From contig NZ_AP018316.1 in assembly GCF_002368115.1 (NCBI RefSeq), positions 2,322,927-2,386,926 of the forward strand: a stretch of DNA of 64,000 nucleotides. The letters run 5' to 3'. Made by a program: the position numbers and the translations under genes. This document shows, one piece after another, positions 43,844 through 52,401 of the stretch. Within the stretch, counting starts at the first letter, position 1, and each line of letters opens with the position of its first letter. This DNA is from Dolichospermum compactum NIES-806 (lineage in GTDB: Bacteria > Cyanobacteriota > Cyanobacteriia > Cyanobacteriales > Nostocaceae). The notes beneath the pieces were generated by a model that saw only the letters and a program-made list of their open reading frames with translations, had not been told where the DNA came from and did not search any database.

Positions 43844-44026
43844 TTTTGGGTATCACAGATGATAGAGGCAGGGGACAGGGAGTAGATGAATAGAAATTAC
43901 TGACTACCTTTTTCTTAATCTTCAGTTACTATATTCCCACTTTCCTCGGGTTTAAACCCTATACCTCACACCCCACATTTCCGAGATAAAGGGGAAAATT
44001 CTGATAAAAATGGGACTGAATCTCAA

Positions 44027-45094
44027 TTAGATCACGTGTAGATTCAGAAATAAGGTGAATAAGAGCGTCAATTGTCCAGCTAAGAAAAATAGATAGATCA
44101 GAGCTTTGGGCTTAAAAATTGATAGCATCAAACCAATACCTTTAATATCAATCATCGGTCCAAATACTAAAAATGCTAACAATGACCCGCTAGTAAAAGT
44201 GGAAGCAAAAGACAGGGCAAAAAAGGCATCAACTGTAGAGCATATTGATACAACTGCTGCTAATACTAGCATGGCTAAAATCGAGCTAATTGGTCCAGCC
44301 CCAAGACTAAGAATCAAGTCACGGGGGGCTAAAACTTGGGTAGCGGCAGCGATCGCACTTCCTAATACCATGACTCCCCCTAATTCCCGGAGTTCTTGGA
44401 CAATATTATCTAAGAGGGAGCGGAGTTTCTCTGATAAGGGTTTACTGAGGTTAGAAATTGCCGCAACTTCACTGTAATTATTGTCTATGCGTTGTGATGC
44501 TCCTGTTCTGCCGCCGAGGATATATGTTCCCGATTGCAATAAACTCGGTGTATTAGTTTGGGGTTGTAATTGAGATTTTTGTCCCCTACGGTTTGTTTTT
44601 GGTGGTGCTGGGGGGTTAAATTTGAGATAGCGGGCGATCGCTGGCTGGAGAAAAGGAACTAAATCTGGTTGAAAACTGAAGATAAAACCAATAATAGTCG
44701 CAATAGCCAGGGAAAATACCACTCTTAACACTACTATTTCCGGTTGATCACGGAATGCCGTCCAAGTTGACCAAATTACAATGGGGTTAATTGTTGGCGC
44801 TGCTAATAAAAAGCCAATTGCTACTGGTGTGGGTACTCCCTGCATCAATAACCGTCGTGCCACAGGCACATTACCACACTCACAAACTGGAAACAAAAAG
44901 CCAATCATACTGCCAAATAAAGCCCCCAATAGGGGATTTTTGGGCATTTTCTCCACCAATTTACTTTCATCAACAAATAATAGTAATAGACTGGATAAGA
45001 ACACACCCAGCAGTAAAAATGGCATCGCCTCCACTAGTAGACTGAGAAATATTGTAAAACCATTGTTCAGTTGATTCATGGGCGTTGTATTCAA
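44027..45094 (-). CDS. Permease of the UPF0718/YraQ family
   Basis: The 355-residue protein has eight or so membrane spans in two homologous halves. Family blocks are FPVCECGNVPVARRLLMQGV PTPVAIGFLLAAPTINPIV in the first half and VSICSTVDAFFALSFASTFT and AFLVFGPMIDIKGIGLML in the second. The two halves are joined by a polar stretch (NPPAPPKTNRRGQKSQLQP). The cysteines of CECGN and SICST are conserved in the family and may bind the transported species. It pairs with the TIGR03943 gene downstream. Confidence 0.88.
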   Translation of the reverse strand: MNTTPMNQLNNGFTIFLSLLVEAMPFLLLGVFLSSLLLLFVDESKLVEKMPKNPLLGALFGSMIGFLFPVCECGNVPVARRLLMQGVPTPVAIGFLLAAPTINPIVIWSTWTAFRDQPEIVVLRVVFSLAIATIIGFIFSFQPDLVPFLQPAIARYLKFNPPAPPKTNRRGQKSQLQPQTNTPSLLQSGTYILGGRTGASQRIDNNYSEVAAISNLSKPLSEKLRSLLDNIVQELRELGGVMVLGSAIAAATQVLAPRDLILSLGAGPISSILAMLVLAAVVSICSTVDAFFALSFASTFTSGSLLAFLVFGPMIDIKGIGLMLSIFKPKALIYLFFLAGQLTLLFTLFLNLHVI

Positions 45095-45444
45095 CAGCAG
45101 TTCTGAGTTTTAGGGTTTTGTTTTGTCATTCTATGCGATCGCTCATCCTAGAGTAACCTTATGGGGATCATTAATTAAACTCTTAAAATTAAACCTCATT
45201 ATAGTTCGGAAATTATAGCAGTCCCCAATAACTTGTGAAAAAATTGCTTCTCTTTTCTCTAGCACTGATAAATTTACAACTGAGAACGGCTAGATAAATC
45301 ATTATACATATCTGCAAAAAAATATAGAGACATTCCATGGAACGTCTCTACAAGGATGCATGGATCAAACATATTTAATTTTTTAATTTTCATGAAATCT
45401 CATAATTTTGCCAAAGAGTATAGCATTGCGCTTGACCCTGATGT
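45095..45444. other. Intergenic region with TAGAGACATTCCATGGAACG palindrome
   Basis: The only clear structure is the palindrome TAGAGACATTCCATGGAACGTCTCTA at 45325-45350 (one mismatch), a widely dispersed cyanobacterial repeat. The rest holds the likely promoter of the permease gene. No gene was found. Confidence 0.55.
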
Positions 45445-46170
45445 TTAGTTGGGGGGAAGACAAGCCGAATTAAACCCGTAGGCTTCTGACCACTTTTCAA
45501 CTGTACCCTTACCAATAGGGATAATTTTAGTATCACCATTAGCAAAGGTTAAACGCATACGTATTTCTTTTTGGGGTGCATTTTTCAACAAATTAGCAGC
45601 CGTGCTATCAATAGCAAAGCTTGTATCTGTCATATACCAAGTGCTGGAACGTTTAGAGTTTTGAGTCCCAGTATACGTATAATCACCCTTAAATCCTCTG
45701 ACTTTGGTGCTTTCGCTGCGAGATAGTTCCAGAATCTGATTATTAAGTCCTAGTTGTATAGTTTTAGGAACTAATTCTTCAAATTCCGCTTGACCGTTGT
45801 TAGGTGATGATTGGATAACCATTTTCACAAAACACCCCTCTATTTTACTACCCCAGAAAGAAACAACTACAAATCTACCGGGAAAAGGACTAGAAAATGG
45901 ACCAGTCCCAGTAATAAAGCTGCTAAAGTCACTTGTCCCTTCACCGTGCCGATCTATGACAACTTTCCCTAGTGTGGCATCAACAAGTGTATCTTTGATA
46001 TTGGCTACTTGGCTAAATGGAAACCCACTGCCAGCCCAATAAATGCCCTTATCTGTATTAAGTTTATCTTCCTCAATAGTAGTTTGAGCGATCCCTCTTC
46101 CTTGCCATCCATTTAAGAATCCTGTGATTACTAATGCAGTCGAAAAAATACTTAAATACTTTTTCCACAT
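45445..46170 (-). CDS. Secreted protein of unknown function, next to a protease
   Basis: The product is 241 residues from the ATG at 46170; GAGGGA lies 7 bases upstream, whereas the longer frame to 46218 would overlap the protease gene. A signal peptide (YLSIFSTALVITGFLNGWQG, ending near IAQ) precedes a domain with VVSFWGSKIEGCFVKMVIQS, TWYMTDTSFAIDS and IRMRLTFANGDTKIIPIGKG. I do not recognise the family. Coupling to the secreted protease, 22 bases upstream, suggests a shared extracytoplasmic role. Confidence 0.65.
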   Translation of the reverse strand: MWKKYLSIFSTALVITGFLNGWQGRGIAQTTIEEDKLNTDKGIYWAGSGFPFSQVANIKDTLVDATLGKVVIDRHGEGTSDFSSFITGTGPFSSPFPGRFVVVSFWGSKIEGCFVKMVIQSSPNNGQAEFEELVPKTIQLGLNNQILELSRSESTKVRGFKGDYTYTGTQNSKRSSTWYMTDTSFAIDSTAANLLKNAPQKEIRMRLTFANGDTKIIPIGKGTVEKWSEAYGFNSACLPPN

Positions 46171-46192
46171 GATAATTCCCTCATCAATTTTT

Positions 46193-47224
46193 TTAACAGC
46201 TATAACCGGGGCAAACATTTACTGGCTGGGTTGGTGCTATATATTTAGGAGGTCTTACGGGAACACTATTAGTTGGTGATACTGGTTTAGGCGGCAGTAT
46301 AGGTGGATTTACACCCCCTGTAGGCGGTTTCCGCCCGGTTAGAGAGTAAAAGATGTTAATAGGAATTGCCGCATTAAATCCTGTTTTTTGCTGCGTGGAT
46401 GTTCCGGTTTCCTGTTGTCCAATTCCTGGCTTTTTCGCAGGTGTGACTGCTGGTTTTACTCCTTCTCTTGTTTCCTGTTGTCCAATTCCTGGCTTTTTCA
46501 CGGGTGTGATTGGTTTTCGTCTGACTCTTGTTTCTGACTGACCAGAATCATTGTCATCTCCGCCATCTGCATCTGCCAGTCCGTGAATACCGATAACTCT
46601 ACCATAAATATCAAATACAGGTCCCCCACTATTACCAATAAAGGTAGTGGCATTGTATACCAATCTGTAACCGTTATCCGCTCCAGGATTGAAAGTGACT
46701 ACCTTACCTGGTGTGACAGTATATGTTCTATTCCTGCCTTTATTACGAAAAATACTGGGAAATCCGGTTACTGTAATCTCTGCCCCAATTTTTACCTCTT
46801 CGGAATTCCCTAAAGCCGCGACGGGATAATTTTCCGGGGATTCAAAAGTAACTATGGCTAAATCTGGGTCATTCTCATTTTTCTGTAATATTTGACGGTC
46901 TTTAATGGGATAATCTTTGCCATTGTGAGTACGAATTGTGTAGGTAATATCTGTGGAACAAATAACTGTTTTGCGTCCCTGTATCGCATCACAGACAACA
47001 TGATTAGCTGTTAAAACCGTGTAAATTTTTCCTTGCTTATTAATAATTACACCTGAACCTCCGGGCGGGATAATATTATTATTAATTTGTACTGTAGTTT
47101 GTTCGGCAGTGTCCTCAATTTTTCCCGCATTTGCGGGCGTTAATGCGGCAATAAATACAAACATTGTCACCGCAACTGAAAAAATAGAAGAATTATTTTT
47201 CAGTATTTGGTTAAGTGGATTCAT
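46193..47224 (-). CDS. Secreted trypsin-like serine protease with Pro/Gly-rich tail
   Basis: The protein has a signal peptide (VAVTMFVFIAALTPANA), then a trypsin-like domain. Numbered from the GTG at 47230 the triad is His77 (TANHVVC), Asp123 (DPDLAIVTF) and Ser201 (GNSGGPVF). After residue 215 comes a low-complexity tail containing two copies of a KKPGIGQQET unit and many prolines, ending PVNVCPGYSC, so a disulfide may close the end. The start is ambiguous between GTG 47230 and ATG 47224. It resembles the first protease domain of the 36-kb protein. Confidence 0.88.
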   Translation of the reverse strand: MNPLNQILKNNSSIFSVAVTMFVFIAALTPANAGKIEDTAEQTTVQINNNIIPPGGSGVIINKQGKIYTVLTANHVVCDAIQGRKTVICSTDITYTIRTHNGKDYPIKDRQILQKNENDPDLAIVTFESPENYPVAALGNSEEVKIGAEITVTGFPSIFRNKGRNRTYTVTPGKVVTFNPGADNGYRLVYNATTFIGNSGGPVFDIYGRVIGIHGLADADGGDDNDSGQSETRVRRKPITPVKKPGIGQQETREGVKPAVTPAKKPGIGQQETGTSTQQKTGFNAAIPINIFYSLTGRKPPTGGVNPPILPPKPVSPTNSVPVRPPKYIAPTQPVNVCPGYSC

Positions 47225-47305
47225 ACTCACATATAAATAACCTGCATTGACATGGTATCATACCTAGTTAGTAGAATCAATGTATTTAGGCAAGGAATTT
47301 ACTGT

Positions 47306-48286
47306 CTATCTTATAGGGGGTTTTATATAAGCGCTCATAGGTTCTTTAATAAAGCGGATGTAAAGATGCCTAAAGGTAGATTTAATCACACGGGGCATGG
47401 CAAAATCTATGGGCATTAACTTGTCCGGTAATTGCCAATCTGTAATTTGTAATAAATCGGGGGATAAATTCGGAAAGTGAATATCACTTAATTCTGGACA
47501 TATTCCCAATCGTTGTGAAGCTGCAACCGTGGGAACTTGTGCAGGTGCAACTTGCAGAACTTCTAACATTGCTCTATCTAAGGCAAATACATTACTTGAT
47601 GCTGCTAAAATTTGTAAATTCCGAGGTTCTCCGCCACTTGGTCCATTACCTTCATGACCAATAATTCCATCTAAAATTGTTAAAGTTGGATTAATTGCTC
47701 TAGCAGTTTCTACTAACATTTCTCCAAATTTTTCAGCATCTTTGCCAGCCTCCATGTGCCACCAAGCTTTCATTTTCCCAGGAACACAGCCAAAGAGATT
47801 TTTTACTCCTAAAGTTAAGGTTAATTGCATATGAGATTTCACTTTAGGAAGATTAATAATCACATCTGCTTCCATTGCTTCTTTAGATAAAAGCAAGTGA
47901 TTAAAATTATCGTTTACCGTTTGATAACGTTTACCATGAAATTCCACAAGTGGTAACTTCAGTTCTTCCAAAATTGGTAATAACCCATTGGCTATAGCCA
48001 CACCTTTAGCACTACCAAAAGCGGGACTATCGCCTAAAAATGGGTTGCCACCAACGGCAATTACCATTTCAGCAACGGCACGGACTAATTCGGGACGGGT
48101 GGTACATTCTTTTGTCGGACGAGAACCGGTGAGTAAGTTGGGTTTGAGTAAAACGCGGTTTCCCGGTTTCACAAAAGCAGCCATACCCCCTAAAGGATCT
48201 AGGAGTGTTTCCAAGGATTCTTTTAAAGCTTCCTGTTCGTAAGATTTAGCCCGAATCAGACTCACAGATAATTGTTGCGTTTGCAT
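47306..48286 (-). CDS. DUF362 domain protein
   Basis: The 326-residue protein has the DUF362 core: RVLLKPNLLTGSRPTKECTT, IINLPKVKSHMQLTLTLGVK NLFGCVPG and ILDGIIGHEGNGPSGGEPRN. The C-terminal 4Fe-4S ferredoxin domain found in many members is absent. Function is not established; it is often found in membrane-associated or radical-enzyme contexts. It stands alone on the minus strand. Confidence 0.88.
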   Translation of the reverse strand: MQTQQLSVSLIRAKSYEQEALKESLETLLDPLGGMAAFVKPGNRVLLKPNLLTGSRPTKECTTRPELVRAVAEMVIAVGGNPFLGDSPAFGSAKGVAIANGLLPILEELKLPLVEFHGKRYQTVNDNFNHLLLSKEAMEADVIINLPKVKSHMQLTLTLGVKNLFGCVPGKMKAWWHMEAGKDAEKFGEMLVETARAINPTLTILDGIIGHEGNGPSGGEPRNLQILAASSNVFALDRAMLEVLQVAPAQVPTVAASQRLGICPELSDIHFPNLSPDLLQITDWQLPDKLMPIDFAMPRVIKSTFRHLYIRFIKEPMSAYIKPPIR

Positions 48287-48504
48287 GGAAAATAATTGGA
48301 TTATATTACATTCAGCATTAATACTGTATCAAAAATTCAACTATAGTGGAAAAATTCTTGAAGCCTCGACAAAGATGAAATCTAGAAAACAGTTAAAGTA
48401 AGAAGTTTTATGAAATACTGATTTTTATTTTATTTCTCAGGGTAGATGAAACAGCTAAAATCACCCTCACAATATTTACGCAGCCTATTTGAGAAAAGTA
48501 TCAT

Positions 48505-49254
48505 TTATTGCTGATTTGTTGAATAGACAACGCGCAAACTTTGGACTAAAATGATGAGAGATGCGATCGCCATTAATAGCCCCCAAAACCAATAAGGTAA
48601 AAACAAATATCGCTGCATTTGTCCTGTATCCGATAATCCTAATGGACCTGCAGTATAACTAAATAAATAATCAAGTTGGTGATAGGTACTTACACAAGCC
48701 TGCACACCTAAAAATTGAATTGCAAACCCTTGTACCCAAAGAGGTGTTTTTAACGCAATTCCCAATATCATCAAACCTAACAGGGGAATAGCCACAAAGC
48801 CAAACCAAGAACGCACCCAAATTAATGTAGACAGCAGTAAAAATCCACCTAAAATTTTTAAACTCAAAGAAGTTGTTTTCCAACTCCCAGAAGCGAGAAT
48901 TAAGCTGGCACCGGCAATAGGTGGACCCATTGGCCCCGCAGCCGCTACTAAGCCGATACCAAGGTATCCCCAGGTGTTACTTAAAGTATAATGAGCTACG
49001 CCAGAACCGTTACCAAAAATTTCTAGTTTTTGAAATTGTCCCCCCAACATCAAAGCCATCAAACCGTGACCCATTTCATGAAACCAAGTTGCTAAGATAG
49101 AAAATGGGTACAAAATATAATTACCTATGGGTATTTGCCACATAATTGCTGTGACTATAGCCGCTGCTACTAACCAGGTTAGCCCCATTTGTTCTACTTC
49201 TGTTGGTGTTTCTTGAGTAAATAAAGGTTTAGAATTTTTACTGGGTTCTCTCAT
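48505..49254 (-). CDS. M50-like membrane metallopeptidase
   Basis: The 249-residue protein has about six hydrophobic helices and the zinc motif WFHEMGHGLMALMLGG (H-E-x2-H) near residue 60. The second M50 motif (N-x2-PxxxxDG) is not evident, so it belongs to the short branch of the family and its activity is uncertain. An LDYLFSYTAGPLGLSDTG segment lies late in the protein. Substrate unknown. Confidence 0.82.
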   Translation of the reverse strand: MREPSKNSKPLFTQETPTEVEQMGLTWLVAAAIVTAIMWQIPIGNYILYPFSILATWFHEMGHGLMALMLGGQFQKLEIFGNGSGVAHYTLSNTWGYLGIGLVAAAGPMGPPIAGASLILASGSWKTTSLSLKILGGFLLLSTLIWVRSWFGFVAIPLLGLMILGIALKTPLWVQGFAIQFLGVQACVSTYHQLDYLFSYTAGPLGLSDTGQMQRYLFLPYWFWGLLMAIASLIILVQSLRVVYSTNQQ

Positions 49255-49351
49255 TAGTGACTCTCCTGCACGTAATTACACCAATTAATTAGCTGAGTAT
49301 TCTTGAATCTATCCTAATTTACTTCAAGAGGAAGTGTTGATTTCCTTAAAT

Positions 49352-49654
49352 TTATTCCCAAGTGGCTGCATTCCGCAACACACTGGGAATTTCACCTTGC
49401 GATAAAGGAAACTCTAACATTGTTTCTTTATAACCTAAATACCCAGATTCAGTAAAAGACAAAAGCATTCGTTCCAGTGCAAACCAAACTTCTGATTCAT
49501 ATTCCCAATCATGATAGCGTCTAGCACGTCCAGCAATGGAACGTAAAGCCCAAAAGTAAGAATTTCTAACTACAGAACCGCCTTTTTTAAATTCTGGTAC
49601 ATCTTCATGGTGAATAAATAAAACATTATTTTCAATTCTGGCTCTCATACTCAT
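49352..49654 (-). CDS. Hypothetical protein (100 aa)
   Basis: The small protein is polar, with several aromatic residues (NSYFWALRSIAGRARRYHDW EYESEVWFALERMLLSF) and a predicted helical middle. It has no membrane segment or motif I know. The frame is well defined, stands in an otherwise normal spacing, and ends 94 bases after the M50 gene start, so it is probably a real cyanobacterial conserved hypothetical. Start may be ATG 49654 or 49648. Confidence 0.55.
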   Translation of the reverse strand: MSMRARIENNVLFIHHEDVPEFKKGGSVVRNSYFWALRSIAGRARRYHDWEYESEVWFALERMLLSFTESGYLGYKETMLEFPLSQGEIPSVLRNAATWE

Positions 49655-49672
49655 AAAACAAATATTCTGTAG

Positions 49673-49691
49673 GGGCGCAGGCCCTGCGCCC
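49673..49691. repeat. Short palindrome GGGCGCAGGCCCTGCGCCC, copy 3
   Basis: It is identical to the copy at 4330-4348 and again sits in a spacer between minus-strand genes. Confidence 0.7.
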
Positions 49692-49808
49692 GTTGAACCA
49701 AAGGACTGCGCCCATTCAATAGCAAGAAAGAAGAAAAAGTTCCTTATTATAGACTTTTATAATAAACCTTTCATCTCATTGCCAGTGCATACCGCTATAG
49801 CTGAATGC

Positions 49809-50978
49809 TTAATTTATTTTCACCTGACTAGCTGCTTTTGTCGCCTTTTCTCTAGCTTCTTGAATATCCCCACCTTTTGCTAAAGCTACCCCCATGCGAC
49901 GATAAGGATGAGCCGTAGGTTTACCAAATAACTTAATATCTACATCTTTTTCGGCTAAAGCTTCAGCTACACCACTAAAAGTAATAAAATCAGATTTTTC
50001 CGAAGCTAAAATTACTGCACTTGCGGAAAATCCTAACTGGTCAATATGGGGAATTGGTAAACCTAAAATAGCTCGCAGATGTAATTCAAATTCATTTAAA
50101 TTTTGAGAAATTAATGTCACCATTCCTGTATCATGGGGTCTGGGAGACAGTTCTGAAAAAATGACTTCATCTTTAGTAATGAAAAATTCAACCCCAAAAA
50201 TTCCCGCACCACCTAAAGCATCAGTAACTTTTTTAGCAATTTCTTGAGATGCTAAAATTTTATCTTCAGAAATAGCTGCGGGTTGCCAAGATTCTTGATA
50301 ATCACCTCTTTCTTGACGGTGACCAATGGGAGAACAGAAAATTGTCGGTGCGTCCCATTGTTTAATAGTTAGTAAAGTAATTTCAATTTCAAAATTAATA
50401 AATTCTTCAACAATTACCTTTTGGCTATCACCACGAGAATTAGAAATAGCATAATTCCAAGCTTTTTCCACTTCACTTCTATCATTAACTACAGATTGAC
50501 CTTTTCCAGAAGATGACATCACAGGTTTGACAACATTGGGAAAACCAATTTTTTCAGAAATAGTAATTAGCTCTTCTAACGTGACAGCATAACCATATTT
50601 AGCAGTTCTAATTCCTAATTCTTGATGTGCTAATTCTCTAATTCTGTCACGGTTCATGGTGTAATTAGTCGCCGCTGCTGTGGGAATAACTGTAATTCCT
50701 CTTTGTTCAAATTCCTGTAATTTTTCGGTTCTAATTGCTTCAATTTCGGGAATAATAAAATCGGGCTGATGTTTATTTACAACTGCTTCTAAATCATCAG
50801 CACTCAGCATAGAAATAACTTCTGCACAATCAGCTACCTGCATGGCGGGTGCATCGGCATATCTGTCCACAGCAATGATATAATTGCCTAAACGTTGAGC
50901 CGCAATGACAAATTCTTTTCCCAGTTCTCCTGAACCAAGCAGCATTAATTTTTGGGGTAGTTTTAGCTTCTTAATCAT
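49809..50978 (-). CDS. purT: Formate-dependent phosphoribosylglycinamide formyltransferase
   Basis: The 389-residue ATP-grasp enzyme formylates GAR with formate in purine synthesis. It shows LMLLGSGELGKEFVIAAQRL, FIIPEIEAIRT, MNRDRIRELAHQELGIRT, the ATP-grasp VVKPVMSSSGKGQSVV and FFITKDEVIFSELSPRPHDT GMVTLIS. All domains are complete and the length is normal. It is monocistronic. Confidence 0.95.
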   Translation of the reverse strand: MIKKLKLPQKLMLLGSGELGKEFVIAAQRLGNYIIAVDRYADAPAMQVADCAEVISMLSADDLEAVVNKHQPDFIIPEIEAIRTEKLQEFEQRGITVIPTAAATNYTMNRDRIRELAHQELGIRTAKYGYAVTLEELITISEKIGFPNVVKPVMSSSGKGQSVVNDRSEVEKAWNYAISNSRGDSQKVIVEEFINFEIEITLLTIKQWDAPTIFCSPIGHRQERGDYQESWQPAAISEDKILASQEIAKKVTDALGGAGIFGVEFFITKDEVIFSELSPRPHDTGMVTLISQNLNEFELHLRAILGLPIPHIDQLGFSASAVILASEKSDFITFSGVAEALAEKDVDIKLFGKPTAHPYRRMGVALAKGGDIQEAREKATKAASQVKIN

Positions 50979-51177
50979 AAGTTCGATACCGCAGATGTTG
51001 ATTTAAATATCTTGTCATTATTTTACATAGTTTGGGGATTTTTGCCGAGGAGGTTGGATAAAAAACAGGACAATTATTCAAAATACTGTTGACAAGTTTC
51101 CAAGTTTCGGTTATTGTTTAATTATAATGGAAATCTGTGCGCCCATATATAGGGTTTTGTTTTCCCGAAAGTATTTT

Positions 51178-51350
51178 TGTCAGAATCAGGATATCCAGGA
51201 TTTGAGGATTTTCAGGATGTTGTTGGATGATTTTTGGTGGGAGTTGGTTTTTTTTAGGATGTTTTTGAATGATTATTTTTGAATAATTTAAACCATCTAT
51301 AAATTACCATCCTGTTAATCCTTTAATCCTGGTTATCCTGATTCAGACAA
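51178..51350. repeat. Large inverted-repeat element E1 (one arm on each side)
   Basis: The left arm GTCAGAATCAGGATATCCAG and following ATTTGAGGATTTTCAGGATG pairs with a right arm CATCCTGTTAATCCTTTAAT and following CCTGGTTATCCTGATTCAGAC. Four AGGAT boxes are spaced 9, 8 and 9 bases in each arm. The central spacer reads TTTTTGAATGATTATTTTTG. Related arrays lie at 51967, 54165, 55081 and 57307. Confidence 0.85.
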
Positions 51351-51430
51351 TATCAATGGTGCGTTGCGTCGCGTAGTTAATTTATGTGTACATTTTATAA
51401 TCTTTTGGTTATCCTAACGCACCCTACAAG

Positions 51431-51715
51431 CTATTCATAAACTTTACTTCTATGGGCAATAAAAACAACTGTTACCATTTTTAAATCATCATTAACTTCA
51501 TAAATAACTCTATAGTCACCTACTCGATAACGATAATAACCTGATAACTCACCTTTGAGAGATTTTATATTAGGATGATTACGAGGATTAATTTTTAAAC
51601 GATCAAAACATCTATCTAACTTCCGTTGTAAGATGGCAGAAGCAGATTCAAAAAACTCCCCTGCATCAATACTAATAACAACAGTATAATTAATATTTTC
51701 GTTTAAGTTGGTCAA
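51431..51715 (-). CDS. RelE/ParE-family toxin
   Basis: The 94-residue protein has the ParE/RelE fold: VVISIDAGEFFESASAILQR KLDRCFDRL helices and the strands LKGELSGYYRYRVGDYRVIY EV and VVFIAHRSKVYE. LSGYYRYRVGDYRVIY is diagnostic. There is no ATG near the start; a TTG at 51715 overlaps the antitoxin gene by 26 bases. The toxin probably cleaves mRNA on the ribosome or inhibits gyrase. Confidence 0.88.
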   Translation of the reverse strand: MTNLNENINYTVVISIDAGEFFESASAILQRKLDRCFDRLKINPRNHPNIKSLKGELSGYYRYRVGDYRVIYEVNDDLKMVTVVFIAHRSKVYE

Positions 51716-51917
51716 CAGTAATCACCTTTCCTTGTTTTACGTTTTCTCTAGCATGATCAAAATTTTCTTTAAATCCTACAATTTCTAATAACTCTTGAGT
51801 AGCATCATCTTCTCTTGTTGCTAGATATGCTAAAAAATCAACTGCTACTAGTAATTTTTCCGGTGACAGTTGTTCAACATATTCTTGGATTTGTTCACGA
51901 AGTTCTAATGTATTCAT
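51690..51917 (-). CDS. Antitoxin partner of the RelE/ParE toxin
   Basis: The 75-residue protein is helical (LREQIQEYVEQLSPEKLLVA VDFLAYLA) with a polar, basic C-terminus ending QLKRKY. The gene overlaps the toxin by 26 bases and precedes it. The LSPEKL-x-A-VDFLAYL pattern occurs in many small cyanobacterial antitoxins. No DNA-binding motif is obvious. Confidence 0.78.
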   Translation of the reverse strand: MNTLELREQIQEYVEQLSPEKLLVAVDFLAYLATREDDATQELLEIVGFKENFDHARENVKQGKVITVDQLKRKY

Positions 51918-51966
51918 AGATTATTTTGATTATTTACCCAATTTGATCATATCTTATTCTGTAATA

Positions 51967-52381
51967 TTCTGAATCAGGATATCCAGGATGTAAAGATTTA
52001 CAGGATGTTATTAGATGATTTTTGGTAGGGAGTTGGTGATTTTATTTGTCAGAATCAGGATGTCCAGGATTTGAGGATGTACAGGATGTTATTGGATGAT
52101 TTTTGGTAGGGAGTTGGTTTTTTTTAGGATGTTTTTGAATGATTATTTTTTAATAATTTAAACCATCTATAAATTACCATCCTGTCAATCCTTTAATCCT
52201 GGATATCCTGATTCAGACAAATGCAAATTTCATCACCAAACAAACCATCTATAAATTACCATCCTGAAAATCCTTTAATCCTGGTTATCCTGATTCAGAC
52301 AAATGGAATTTTCATCACCAACAAACCATCTATAAACTACTATCCTGTTAATCCTTTAATCCTGGATATCCTGATTCAGAC
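51967..52381. repeat. Inverted-repeat array E2 (two left arms, three right arms)
   Basis: Two left-type arms (51967, 52050) are followed by three right-type arms ending near 52222, 52300 and 52381. Each right arm has CCTTTAATCCTGG then ATCCTGATTCAGAC. It fills the gap between the antitoxin and the first kinase-GUN4 gene. The last right arm is also present at the equivalent position next to the second kinase (55081-55120). Confidence 0.85.
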
Positions 52382-52401
52382 TTAATAATTTTCTGTAACC
52401 C